Of a stretch of 64,000 nucleotides of DNA, positions 12,650 through 23,104 are shown one piece after another; within the stretch, counting starts at the first letter, position 1, and the number at the start of each line of letters is the position of its first letter. The notes under the pieces are model-generated. The model was not told the DNA's origin and made no database searches. It worked only from the letters and a program-made list of their open reading frames with translations. Origin of the DNA: Torymus aiolomorphi (taxonomy: Eukaryota > Arthropoda > Insecta > Hymenoptera > Torymidae). The position numbers and the translations under genes were made by a program. Location of the stretch: assembly GCA_036365515.1 (NCBI GenBank), contig CM070875.1, positions 95,357,128 to 95,421,127 on the forward strand, written 5' to 3'.

Positions 12650-12970
12650 CCCTGGCGGAAAATAGTTCTGCTTTTCTTTGTTTTTTTCTATTTTTTATAA
12701 TTTTTTTTTGTTTCTTTTTGTTTTTTCTGCTTTTTTCTGTTTCTTTCTGTTTACCGTTGTTCTTCTCTATTTATTTTTATTCCAAGTTGTGTTTTTTTTT
12801 GCTTTTTTTAGTACGAATTGGAACAATAGGAATAGAAAAAAATGAAAATAAACAGAAAAAAATTAAAATACACAGAAAAAAATTTGAATATATAGAAAAA
12901 AATTTTAATATATAGAAATAAACGAGAATTAATAATAAAAAATAGAAACTAACAGGAAAATATAACACAT
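12650..12970. mobile_element. T/A-rich foldback half-element with CCCTGGCGGAAAATAG end
   Basis: It starts CCCTGGCGGAAAATAGTTCT, runs through T-rich CTG(T)n blocks, then turns at GTACGAATTGGAAC (about 12811) into A-rich CAG(A)n blocks. The mirror image is found at 23105-23483, which ends AGAACTATTTTCTGCCAGGG. Together they define one repeat family with inverted termini. No real coding capacity. Confidence 0.5.
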
Positions 12971-13229
12971 AATTTATGAAACAAATTTTTGTTAGTTAAT
13001 TTTACTTCGAATAAATAAATTATATTTTTATATTTAAGGATTTTTAGAAATAAATAAATCATTTTTTAAATAAACTAAGTATTTTATTCTTATAACGTTT
13101 TCATAATAAAATTTACAAAGTCGTTTAATATGTTTAAATACATTAATCAGTAGTATTTAATCAATCATAGTAATTTTTTAAAATTATTAAATTATTCTTG
13201 AACTATTAAAGTTACTTGAATACGTTTAA

Positions 13230-14403
13230 ATACATTAATAAATGGTATTTAAGGCCATGTGATACTCCACAAAAATCATGTTGGGTTTAGTCGACAATGT
13301 AGGTGGACCCAACTATTGTATATGGAACAGTAGATGGAACTTTTAGTTCCAAAAAATAGTCACAGAGGGTATACATAATATAAGAGAAGTTGTAATTTAG
13401 CTTTTTGTACAAGATTCTTTTCTTGTAAACTTGATATTTTTTAAAATCCATTTTCAAACTGGAAATTTGTTTACAAACAACATTATACATTTCAAACTGT
13501 ATAGAAACATTCTATCATGTACTGCAATTGCATACTAATAGTAATTCTTTGATACATAATAGTACTAAATAAGGCAACAATACATGCACTAGTATTATTA
13601 GACACAACTGTTTTACAACATGCATTATGAATTTTCTTATTTATAATATATCATGCGTACTGAATTTTCTTATTTCTAATATCATGCATTCTGAATTTTC
13701 TTATTTCTTATAAATGCACTATTAATTTTCTTATTTCCTATAAATCATGCACTATTAATTTTGTTATTTTCTATAAATCAAACATTATTAATCTTTAATA
13801 TCATGCTTTGCTAATAGTGGTAAGCAATTGATCATGTTAGCGGAGACCATTGAATCGAAATTAGATTTATTAGGAGATTACTAACTTATTCAGAGACAGG
13901 AATCTTGCAGAAAAATCTACTTAGTCTCTTTTGAATAATGAATATATAAAAAATAATTGTTTTTTTATAAAATTAATATTTTTTAAAATTCTCGAAACTG
14001 GAAATTTGGTTACGAACAAAACTTTACATTTCAAACTGTATAGAAACATTCTGTAATGTAATGCTGATAGTAATGTTGCAGTATACATATACTGCAACTT
14101 TTTAAAACATGCAAAATTATAAAAACATTATTTCCATTGCAGATTCATAAAGGAATCCATATTACTATGGTGATAAATAATAGCATGCAAAATTATAATA
14201 ATGGCATTTGATTGCAAGTCGATAAATACAAAAATACTTATATAAATAATGCGATATAATACATAAATAATATTATATTGCAGATCAGTAAAGAATTCAT
14301 CAATTGCTGCAGATTAAATAATGTCATGCAAAATTAAGAATACAATCTACGATAGCAAATTGATAAAGTAATTATCAATATTAAATAAAATCATGCAAAT
14401 ACA
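13230..14403. repeat. AT-rich minisatellite region
   Basis: Between about 13615 and 13800 a ~40-bp unit with ATCATGCA..(C)TGAATTTTCTTATTT repeats about five times. A longer unit with ACATTTCAAACTGTATAG and GAAACATTCT occurs at about 13485-13515 and again near 14025-14055. Further on, TAAATAAAATCATGCAAAT-like units reach the copia insertion point and resume after it at 21657. 12971-13229 is featureless AT-rich sequence. Confidence 0.6.
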
Positions 14404-14408
14404 GTATT

Positions 14409-14738
14409 TGGCAGATTTGCAGCCTTATGAAGAAGGAACACCAAGAGTAAAGAGCACTCACAACACTTTATTTTAATGAATTATTTATTCTCTCTCTATT
14501 ACAAAAATAACCGTCGCACAATTTAAATGAATCAAACACAGAATTCTATAAATTCGCAACACGTCTTGTCGATGTTGACGAAACATTCAGAGTGAGCATC
14601 ACCGCGCTCGCTCGTGCGTCAGCGATGCTTGAACAAGAGAAGGTAGGAGAGGGACGCAGTCAGTCGAATTAAGAGAGAGAGAGAAGGATATGTAAACAAA
14701 TGAAACATGAGCAGCTCAAACTGCCCGTATTTCTATTA
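14409..14738 (-). repeat. 3' LTR of the copia element
   Basis: On the minus strand it begins TAATAGAAATACGGG and ends CAAATCTGCCA. It contains AGCTGCTCATG, an AG-rich run and the complement of TTTATTTTAATG. It matches 21322-21651 over its full 330 bp with about five substitutions. Confidence 0.93.
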
Positions 14739-14752
14739 CTCCCTCCGGGGCA
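14739..14752 (-). promoter_or_regulatory. Polypurine tract of the copia element
   Basis: On the minus strand GCCCCGGAGGGAG directly precedes the 3' LTR. The GGAGGGAG core is the likely plus-strand primer. About 100 bp separate it from the pol stop. Confidence 0.7.
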
Positions 14753-14871
14753 ATTTTAGCTGCGTTGTCAATCTTATCGCTCGCTTAGTCGGTCCCTCAT
14801 CATCATCTCTCTTCTCCTTCTCTACTTGTTTTCTGTAACAGAAAATTGAAATGTAAATAGTTTTGTCGTAA

Positions 14872-16752
14872 TTAGTTTAAGATTTTCTTAATTAATTTTT
14901 CATGCTCTGTAAATAACAAGGGCTTAGTTAGCACATCAGCCAATTGTTCTTTTGACGCAATCCATTTAACATTTATAAGCTGTCGCTCAACACACTCTCT
15001 TACATAATGCTCTTTGATATCGGTCATATGTCGCAATTTATTACCTCCGCTAGTCTTAACATTCGTTTCAGCCGATCGATTGTCGCACCACAATGTTATT
15101 GGTGTAAACTCTTTTGATAATGTGTCTTTTAACGAATTATGTATAGATATAAGTTCTTGACTACAGTCGCTCATTGATACATATTCTGCTTGACAAGTAG
15201 ATAGAGCTACATATCTTTGTTTTCTCGTTTTCCATGTAATTGTATCCCCAAAAAGTTTTATTACATAACCACTAGTTGTCAGAGAACCCTTACAGTCGCC
15301 AAAACTCGCATCAGAATAACCTTCAAAACTGTCACCTTTACCAAAAAAATTTAATCCTAATTTTTGTGTGCCCTTAAGATATCTAAACACTCGCTTCACG
15401 TCTTGCCAGTCGCTTTCTTTGGGACATATCTGATGCCTACTTAATACATTTACAGCATAAGCAATATCTGGTCTACATGTATTAGCTAGATATAGTAAAG
15501 TACCTATAGCTTCCCGATATGGTATATTTTTATGATTTTCCGTCGCTATTAATTTGTTAACATCCTCGGTCTCTTCTCTAGTTTTGCGCTCGCGATTTTT
15601 AACTTGGTTCGTAACCATAAGTGTTTGATGTGGATGCATGTTTTCAAAACCAAACTTTGACAATATTTTTAAGATGTATTTTTCTTGGTTAATTTTTAAT
15701 TCTTTCTTTACTCTGTCTCTTTTGATCTCTAAACCAAGAAAAGATTTAGGCTCACCTACATCAGTCATTTCAAAATTTTTGCCAAGATTTTGCTTTATTT
15801 CGTTCAATTTTTCTCTGTCGTTGCTAGCCAATAATATATCGTCGACATACAAGATTAAGATTAAAAACTTATTACCTTCACGCCAAGTAAATAAGCAATG
15901 TTCACTATTATCCGGTTTTAATCCAATTTTCATAATAACCTCAGTAAATTTATCGTTCCAACATTTTGGACTTACTTTAAGACCATACAAAGCCTTTTCC
16001 AGTTTACATATTTTCTCTCGCTTTAGTTCGGTCGCACAATCAATTCCTTCTGGAATTTCCATATAAACTGGAACATTTAAGTAGCCATTTAAAAATGCTG
16101 TTTTTACATCCATCTGACAGAGTTCTAAATCATATTTATTTGCTATTGCAAATATCATTCGAATCAGAGGTAAACGAGAAACTGGCGCATATATTTCCTG
16201 TAAATCATACTCATTTTTGTCTTTAAAACCACGAATAACCAAACGAGCTTTATATTTGAGATTACCATCAGAATCAATCTTTTTCTTTAATACCCATTTT
16301 GAATCAATTATATTCGGTCGCTTTCCATCATTAGGTACTGTGTTTCTGTCGACTAGTTTCCATACTTTATTTTTGTACATTGATTCTATCTCGTCATTTA
16401 TTGCTTCTGTCCATTTCAGTCTATCAGTCTCTCTCATAGCTTCTTGGTAATTTACAGGATCTCCATTCGCTTCTGCCAATAACACATATGTCACTTTATC
16501 ATTAACTCCCGTCTCTTGTGTTATATTTTCTTTTAGCTTTCGCGTACGTTTTCGACCCCTTTTTGATTCTCCCTCCGATTCTATTGTCTTTGTCTCGTCT
16601 TTATATTCAATAAACCAAGTGTCTGGATCAATGTCTGAATTTACTGTCTCCCAGTCGCTTATTTTTGTCTTTTTATATTTATTTCCGAACACAAGTTTTT
16701 CATTGAATTTAACATCACGGCTCTCATAAATTTTCCCTTCCTCCGGTTTCAA
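14872..16752 (-). pseudogene. pol: Copia pol, reverse transcriptase and RNase H part
   Basis: The frame is the same as that of the integrase region upstream; a TAG at 16753-16755 is all that separates them. Right after it comes KIYESRDVKFNEK, the usual end of the copia integrase C-terminal region. RT motifs are WVLKKKIDSDGNLKYKARLV, DVKTAFLNG, KALYGLK and the catalytic YVDD (codons at about 15838-15849). RNase H shows YSDASFGDC, STCQAEY and LADVLTKPL near the end. It is full length for copia RT/RH, with no further break. The apparent start is a TTG just after the stop, so this is not an independent gene but the second half of a polyprotein. Confidence 0.93.
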
Positions 16753-17736
16753 CTAAAGGTAACCTGTCTCTTTGTATCCTACTAACACAACTCTGCGACC
16801 TATAAATCTAAATTTTGGACCTGTCTTTCGCTGTACTTTCATATACGCAATACATCCGAAACGCCTGAGTTGTGTAATGTCTATTTTGTGATCGGGTTTG
16901 AAAACATGCATTGGTGATTCCATGTTATTTGACACATGAGGTGTTCTGTTATACGCATATACCGCCGCTCCTAACGCTAGATCCCACATATTTTCTGGAA
17001 GTCCAGAATCATACATCAACGCTCGCACTTTTCTTTGGATCGTTTGATTAAACCTTTCAGAAACACCATTGTGTTGTGGTGTATCAGGACACGCCAATTG
17101 TAATTCCGCACCCAGTCGCTTTAACACATCTGTGGTATAACCACCCGTAAACTCAGTTCCTTGATCGCTACGAAGATAACAAACTTTAGCATCTCTCCCT
17201 AATAAATTTCTAGCGCTTTTCACAAAAGATTCAAAACAACACCCTGTTTCATCTTTAGTTTTCATCGGATAAGCCATAGCCAGTCGAGAGAAATCGTCAA
17301 TAAAAACAGAAATATATTTGTACCCTTTAGGATATGTTGCTGGATTTATCATACCCATCACATCAGTATTTATAATTTGTAATGGTTCTGTCGCTCTCTG
17401 TCGCGTTGTTTTAAAAGGTAATGATTTTATTTTCGATATCATACATACTTCGCAATTTTTAATTGAATCGTCGAAAACAGTGTTTTTAAGATCTTTAATT
17501 TCTGGTAATCTTTTCTGTAATTCTTTAAGATATTGTACCGAAGCATGTCCCATACGAACATGCCAGAGCATCGCTTGATTATTGATTTTTAATTTATCTG
17601 ATTTTTCTGACAATTCTACGTCACAAATCAGTTCTTCATTTTCCGTCGCTTCATTTTCGTCATTTAATTTCCGGTCTCTCATTGTACAATCGAAATCTGA
17701 ATAAAATTCACCGCTCAATTTTCTGTCTATTTTCAT
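16753..17736 (-). pseudogene. pol: Copia pol, integrase part
   Basis: GAG-pre-integrase and zinc finger: WHVRMGHASVQYL and CEVCMISK (HHCC). Catalytic core: D in INTDVMG, D in LRSDQGTEF, E in QHNGVSERFNQ (DDE). It ends at an in-frame TAG (16753-16755) after LVGYKETGYL, where other copia elements continue to RT. It catalyses insertion of the cDNA. The first 45 or so residues repeat the preceding segment (17708-17971) imperfectly. Confidence 0.93.
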
Positions 17737-17971
17737 TTACATTTTCGTTCTCGTCTGTCGCTGTGATTTCAGTCGCTTTATTTTCGTTACTTAGTCTTTG
17801 ATCTCTCAACGTACACTCTAAATCAGAACTAGATTCACCGCTCAATTTTCTGTCTCTATTTTCATTTATATTTTCGTGTTTATCAGTCGCTACAGTTTCA
17901 GTCGCTTTGTTTAATTTTTGTTTTGTCATTTTTCTTGTAGTTACATAGGCTATCACTTTATTTTTATCCAA
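17708..17971 (-). pseudogene. Frame-shifted linker segment between protease and integrase with internal duplication
   Basis: 87 codons in a frame different from protease and integrase, which share one frame. It holds DRKLSGESSSDLECTLRDQ, repeated as DRKLSGEFYSDFDCTMRD at the start of the integrase frame. The simplest reading is a tandem duplication of about 140 bp with two compensating shifts, one near 17985-18000 and one near 17715-17735. The product would be a hydrophilic spacer. Confidence 0.6.
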
Positions 17972-17985
17972 ATTACAATTTCTAT

Positions 17986-18777
17986 TTATTTTATTATTTC
18001 AAATTCAATTATCCAATATGGCTTTTTATAAATACCCGACAAAAGACTTTCTCTAGATGTAGGATCATATATGTCTATTTTTTTGTTGTCAAGATAAACA
18101 CTTAGTCCAAGATCGGTAAATTTTCGTAATGACAATAGATTTTCTGATAAGTTTTCAGCATAAATTACATTATCAAGTTTCAAAATTTTATTATTATTTC
18201 TAATCGCTTCTACTGTACCCACTTCCTCCGATTTTAAGTTCGCGTTTTCATTTTTATTTGCACACAAAATTTCGTCTCTCTGTTCTTTATAACTTTTAAA
18301 AATTAATTTTGAATTTGTTAAATGTTCGGTCGCTCCGGTATCTACTAAGAAACGAGATAGTAATACTTTTTCGCTATTTAACTGTTCTAAAAAGTTCGTA
18401 TCAGTCGCAAAAAGAGTTTTAACATTTTCCAGCGTTACAGTTAAGTACTCACTTTCTTCTTTGTCAGTCGCTGTCTTCTTATCTGTATTGTTTTCAGTTT
18501 TTCCGCCTCCTCTTCCTCTATCTCTCCAATTTTTACGGCCTCTCCACGAACCTCTGCCTTCTTGTCTAATTCTTTTTCCTTCACCTGGTGTTTCTATTCT
18601 TTCGCTCTTCCGCTTAAATCCATGAAATTGTCCACGACCTATTCTTACCCCACGATTATACGTTTTATAATGTATATTTTCATACCTTGTATTATTATGT
18701 TGCTGCTCTCTCTCTCTGTCGCTGCTGTCGCTAGGGGCAGTTGGCGGCGATGTGATCGCAGAATTGCTTACATTCAA
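17986..18777 (-). pseudogene. Copia aspartic protease region with basic linker
   Basis: Residues about 1-100 are a basic RG/RGG-rich linker (GRGQFHGFKRK, RGSWRGRKNWRDRGRGG) that could bind RNA. The protease follows with FLVDTGATEHL, the DTGA active site. It overlaps the end of gag (18731-18777) in another frame, so translation would need a ribosomal frameshift if the sequence is correct. The overlap contains AGCGACAGCGACAG just after the gag stop. Confidence 0.85.
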
Positions 18778-19690
18778 AACATTGTTTTAAGCCCCAACCT
18801 AGTCTCGAACAATTTCTAGACATATGTCCAAAACCGTCGCATTCATAGCACCGAACCTTTTCCATGGTGCTTAAATTTGCAGTTTTTGTTTCCGTCGCTG
18901 ATGCCGTCGCTGTCTGCAGTCTAATGCTTTCCACCTGTATAATATATAATTTTAGATTATCATACGTAAGTTGTTTACCCGTCATGCTTTTATTCATAAA
19001 ATCAATGTTTAATATTTGTGGCACAGGACCCATAACAGCACCATAAAACGCATCCCTTTTTTCAATTTCCGATAATACAGTGACATCAGTTAAATTGTTA
19101 TATATTCTCACTATTTCCTCAAATCTATCAATAAATACACTCGCTTTTTCTTTGATCGGGATATATTTCATGCTATAAAGTTGTCTACGCAAGGTCATTG
19201 ATGTCACATTTACTTCATTCATTTTAATTTCTTTAATCTTTTCAATTAATTTTTTCAGTTCCTGTATTTCTAATATTTTAGTATGATAGCTTTGATCTAT
19301 TCGATTTATAATTATATCCCGGACTCTGAATCTGTGTTTTTCTCTTATCGCGTCATCGAGATCAACTGTCGCTTCTGTCTCTGAATTTGAGTCTATTACA
19401 TACATTAAATCTAACGTTCTTAATTCGGATTTCAGAAAATCCATAAAGTGCTCAAATTTTGTTTTTGTCGTTAATTTATACTCGCGTCTCATATTCGGAT
19501 CTTTAAATTCAGCTCGAATTGTGTTTCTTAATTCTCGCGATACATCACTCGAAATACTGTCGTTTTTATTTAAACTTAAATTTAGTTTCTTAATTTCATG
19601 CTTTACAATATTTGAGATATCATTTAAATTAATTTTATTTAATTCAGGAGCTATCGCAGTCGAATTATGTACTTGCATCAAAAACATCAT
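18731..19690 (-). CDS. gag: Copia Gag: UBN2-type domain and zinc knuckles
   Basis: ATG at 19690. The central part (LMYVIDSN to YGAVMGPVPQI) fits the UBN2/Gag domain of copia elements. The C-terminus has a CCHC knuckle CYECDGFGHMSRNC and a second irregular one, CFECKQFCDHIAANC, with one extra residue before the His. Gag assembles particles and binds RNA. It overlaps the 250-codon ORF upstream by 26 bp and protease downstream by 47 bp, each in another frame. 319 codons is short for a complete copia Gag, so the upstream ORF may be its true N-terminal part. Confidence 0.85.
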   Translation of the reverse strand: MMFLMQVHNSTAIAPELNKINLNDISNIVKHEIKKLNLSLNKNDSISSDVSRELRNTIRAEFKDPNMRREYKLTTKTKFEHFMDFLKSELRTLDLMYVIDSNSETEATVDLDDAIREKHRFRVRDIIINRIDQSYHTKILEIQELKKLIEKIKEIKMNEVNVTSMTLRRQLYSMKYIPIKEKASVFIDRFEEIVRIYNNLTDVTVLSEIEKRDAFYGAVMGPVPQILNIDFMNKSMTGKQLTYDNLKLYIIQVESIRLQTATASATETKTANLSTMEKVRCYECDGFGHMSRNCSRLGWGLKQCFECKQFCDHIAANCP

Positions 19691-20417
19691 CTTTATTTGT
19701 TAATTTATTAATCGGTTTTCTAACCTGAGACTCAGTCGCTACCATTTGTTCTTCCATTTTGTTCAGTCGCTCATCTCGTATTTTATTTTCACTCGCTAAT
19801 GCATTCATTTTATTATTTAGTTCGACGATCTGAACCGAGATGGTTTGAAGTTGGCCTTGTATTACTGCAGTAAAATCATGATTAGAATTTTTGCTAGCTA
19901 GACTTTGTTTATTAAATATGGACGCCATATTTTTATTTATATGTATATTATGTTTAACTTTTTGTACGTCCGTAATACTTGGTTTACCTCTCAGAATTTC
20001 TGTCTCTGATTCAGTCACTGTCTCTCCGTCGCTTTCTTTCGGTCGCTGCTCAATACTGTCGCTCTCATAGATTTCATCGCCTTCTGTCGCATTCGGTACC
20101 GAACTCGCCCCGTTCGCTTCAATCGCAGCTTGATTTGCTCCGTCGATTTGAACTGTCGCTGTTCCGTCGCAATTCTGAGGGGTCAGTCTCTTTTCACAAA
20201 ATGGCATCAATATTTCTCTTCCTTCTGACTCAGCCTGTTCCACTGCTTTTCTTAATATCAACTCTTCTTCCGCTGTGACAAAAGTCATTGCTAACTCATG
20301 TGTATTCCCAGTTTCAGATAGAAAAATAACTTTATCTTCTACTATCGTTACTGTTACATTTTTGTCTGGGTACAGCTCCGAAAATCCAAAGATTAATTCC
20401 TGCGTGAGCAGGAACAA
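19665..20417 (-). CDS. Upstream 250-codon ORF of the copia element, acidic with coiled coil
   Basis: Not recognised. The N-terminal third is compact (NVTVTIVEDKVIFLSETGN), the middle is acidic and low complexity (EIYESDSIEQRPKESDGE), and the C-terminal third is a predicted coiled coil (VIQGQLQTISVQIVELNNK and following heptads). No ATG opens it: the frame is open only from about 20444 and its first codon at 20417 is TTG; the first in-frame ATG lies about 43 codons in (MTFVTAEEE). It overlaps gag by 26 bp. It could be an additional protein, or the N-terminus of Gag separated by a shift. Splicing from the leader may supply the start. Confidence 0.55.
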   Translation of the reverse strand: MFLLTQELIFGFSELYPDKNVTVTIVEDKVIFLSETGNTHELAMTFVTAEEELILRKAVEQAESEGREILMPFCEKRLTPQNCDGTATVQIDGANQAAIEANGASSVPNATEGDEIYESDSIEQRPKESDGETVTESETEILRGKPSITDVQKVKHNIHINKNMASIFNKQSLASKNSNHDFTAVIQGQLQTISVQIVELNNKMNALASENKIRDERLNKMEEQMVATESQVRKPINKLTNKDDVFDAST

Positions 20418-21307
20418 CTTGAGATTGTGTTCATCTTTAGAAAATTAAGAATTCAATTTTTCCATATGCATATGTTATTTGTAATAAATCGCAAGATTTA
20501 TTCTGTCGCTCTATACCGTCGAAATATTATTTTAGTTTAAAGTTATTTGCCCGAATTCTCTGAAACGCTAAGTCGTTGCGCGCGCCTCTCATCATGCAAA
20601 CAGTCAACTCGCGTTACATATGCCTGAAAATGTCTCCAATGATATTTTCTTTTCCGTCGCTATATAATACGTTGCGCCTTTGTCGCAATGTTCTTCCGTC
20701 GCTATGTATGGGAGTTTTGTCGCTCCTCTCCTCATATATTTAAGTGTGAGAGACTTATCGACGTCGCTTCACCCTCCCATCGCGCGCACGCAGTATACTG
20801 CGCCCCGCGCCTTTGTCTCACTCTCTCTCACTCTTGCGCACATACATGTCTGCCGCCTCTCTCTCTCGCTCTCGCGCACAGCCATGTCTGCCGCCTCGTG
20901 CTTGCAGAGACCTGTTACGAAGATCGGCACGCGCCGCGACTTCAGGACGCGTCCGCCCCGCGCTTTCCGAGAACCCCAACAAAAACTCATTCGCACCCAT
21001 TATCACACACAAACCTTCATGTGTAGATTTGACAAGCCTTTCATGCACTCGCTTCTGTCGCATTAAAGTTCACGTGTAATTTCGCCGGCCCTTCGAGTCG
21101 TCGCGATTTATTCATGTCTTATCGGTCACGTGTTTTGATTTTATCACTTTCGCTTTTAAACATCAAAAATCGATTTTTATTTCTTACCTTTTTGAGTTTC
21201 AACCGTCGCTTCACTGTCACCTATTATCATGTCCTCAGTCGCCTTCTCTGTCGCCTTTTCCGTCGCCAAAACCTTCTTGTTGGAGTCCTCTTCGTCTCTC
21301 GCTCCTC
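20418..21307 (-). other. Copia 5' leader, GC-rich and dense in AGCGAC
   Basis: About 890 bp between primer site and first ORF, much richer in G+C than the coding part, with CT/GA runs near 20815-20880. On the sense (minus) strand the pentamer GCGAC recurs at least a dozen times. Open frames here are short and overlap on both strands and I call none. It is the expected place for dimerisation and packaging signals. Confidence 0.6.
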
Positions 21308-21321
21308 CTGGGCCCATAATC
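21308..21321 (-). promoter_or_regulatory. Primer binding site complementary to the initiator tRNA-Met anticodon arm
   Basis: The plus strand reads CTGGGCCCATAATC, nearly the anticodon-stem/loop sequence of eukaryotic initiator tRNA-Met (CTGGGCCCATAACCC). The element's sense strand is thus complementary to it. Drosophila copia is known to be primed by a half tRNA-iMet cut in the anticodon arm, so this supports a copia-group element. It abuts the 5' LTR. Confidence 0.8.
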
Positions 21322-21651
21322 TGACAGATTTGCAGCCTTATGAAGAAGGAACACCACGAGTAAAGAGCACTCACAACACTTTATTTTAATGAATTATTTA
21401 TTCTCTCTCTATTACAAAAATAACCGTCGCACAATTTAAATGAATCAAACACAGAATTCTATAAATTCGCAACACGTCTTGTCGATGTTGACGAAACATT
21501 CAGAGTGAGCATCACCGCGCTCGCTCGCGCGTCAGCAATGCTTGAAAAAGAGAAGGTAGGAGAGGGACGCAGTCAGTCGAATTAAGAGAGAGAGAGAAGG
21601 ATATGTAAACAAATGAAACATGAGCAGCTCAAACTGCCCGTATTTCTATTA
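21322..21651 (-). repeat. 5' LTR of the copia element
   Basis: 330 bp, matching 14409-14738. It ends (minus strand) CAAATCTGTCA directly before the primer site and is flanked on the outside by GTATT at 21652-21656. Confidence 0.93.
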
Positions 21652-21656
21652 GTATT

Positions 21657-23104
21657 AAATAAAATTATGCCAATACAGTATTAAATAAAATCAAGCAAAT
21701 TTACAACTACAGCATTCGATTGCAAATTGATGAAGTTACCAATTACTATAGATTGGTATCAAATAAATCAAAGGTTTATAACATGGCAAATGCCCATGTC
21801 CCAAAGAAAATAAATGCCAGCTGACTTTGTCAGACTTACAGCGTGGCAGAAAAACCTTAGCTAGGCAAGTCTCGCTGGGAAGTCTGCGGAATACACAATA
21901 ATGTATTATTATTCAACAGATCCCCTGAGGCGAGTTCCCATACCCTGGTGAAAACTAGAAATTACTAAAACGAACTAAGCGATGGGTTGAATCTACCTAT
22001 CTGCATCACCTCTAAACACACACCCTACACCTTTTAAGTTTCCCCCTGCTTTCTCTACCTACCCCCTCACATTCTAAAGCACTGACACTCGAAGATCATT
22101 GAGGAAGCTGCAGAAGTAGCCCAGTGGGGTTGGATGGTCTAGGCTGGCTCTACCTCATGGACACCAGCTTGCTCACTACGATGATCAATCTGCTAGCAGC
22201 CCTTCGTTATGCGATCAGCTACATCAACTAGGAGAAAAGACGGACAAAGATCTTCAAGTCACATCATTGTCTGGGACAGCCACAGCAGGGAAGTTGACAT
22301 AGCCCAAACCGCAGAGCAGCTAATTATCTGGGAGCCATGCAGAGAGAGTAGAGCACCTAAAAACCACATATAGGTAATAAATAATCGACACTAACAACTT
22401 GCCAACTGGAGAGTACAGCTGACAGCTGTGGTGGTTGTTCGCTCCTCTCGCTGCCCCAGCAACCTGCAAGAAAACATCAGTACCATCAGAATACCTATCA
22501 GAGGTTAGGAACGTCAGAGGTGCTTACCAGGTGTGCTCTCGTCGTTGACCCCGCTGCTGTGCTGTCCCCACCGAATCGCCACTAGCCAGCGGACACGAGA
22601 AAGAGAAATACACCTGCCGGAATGCCGTATTTAGTTCAATCGAAGCTGTCATCGCCGAGAAGGGAATACAACGCAGTCAACACCGGGAATCGGACGACAC
22701 ATGTGTTTATGTATACGGCACGCATGCACGGAAACTCCGAGCGTTGGTACTACGGCGTTAGTACACCACACGGCCGCGCAGATACGCGGCGCTAACGTCC
22801 AGGCGCGGCGGAAAGAAAGCAGCACGAGCTGCGAAAGAACACTTAAACAAACATATGCAATGCTTTCGAAACCAACCAATCTCTTCTATAGCAATTTGTA
22901 TAGATATGGAAAGAGTATACGGTCTTGTGTGGCGCAACTACTAATAAATCATAAAGTGACAGACAATATTATGTTCCTGTTCAGTAGGAATTTCACAAAC
23001 CGAACTACTGAATCGTGTGCCTTGGCGCAAGGCACATTATGTAGACACTCCTTAAAGAAAATAAGAAACGAACAAAATTCAAAATATGCCACTATTTAAT
23101 ATCT
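21657..23104. other. No gene recognised
   Basis: 21657-21780 resumes the AT-rich minisatellite cut by the copia element. 21780-22650 is more balanced in base composition and looks like non-coding repeat or old LINE sequence, but no frame carries a motif. 22650-22900 is GC-richer with short open frames lacking any recognisable domain. Confidence 0.4.

Larger units (their letters stand above)
14409..21651 (-). mobile_element. Copia-type LTR retrotransposon, 7.24 kb, with 5-bp target duplication
   Basis: Two 330-bp LTRs (14409-14738 and 21322-21651) differ at about five positions by eye. GTATT flanks both sides (14404-14408 and 21652-21656). The order on the minus strand is LTR, primer site, long GC-rich leader, 250-codon ORF, gag, protease, integrase, RT/RNase H, polypurine tract, LTR, the canonical copia order. 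Despite nearly identical LTRs the coding chain has several frame changes and one in-frame stop. It inserted into an AT-rich minisatellite. Confidence 0.95.

Noticed and set aside
12718..12968. Phe/Leu-rich and Lys/Asn-rich ORFs that look like membrane peptides
   Set aside because: They come from T-rich and A-rich blocks of a foldback repeat.
15638..16450. Plus-strand frames across the copia pol region
   Set aside because: Shadows of the minus-strand RT frame, which has all catalytic motifs.
22649..23099. Possible host exon in the GC-richer patch
   Set aside because: Overlapping frames on both strands, no splice structure in phase and no domain; left as unassigned.
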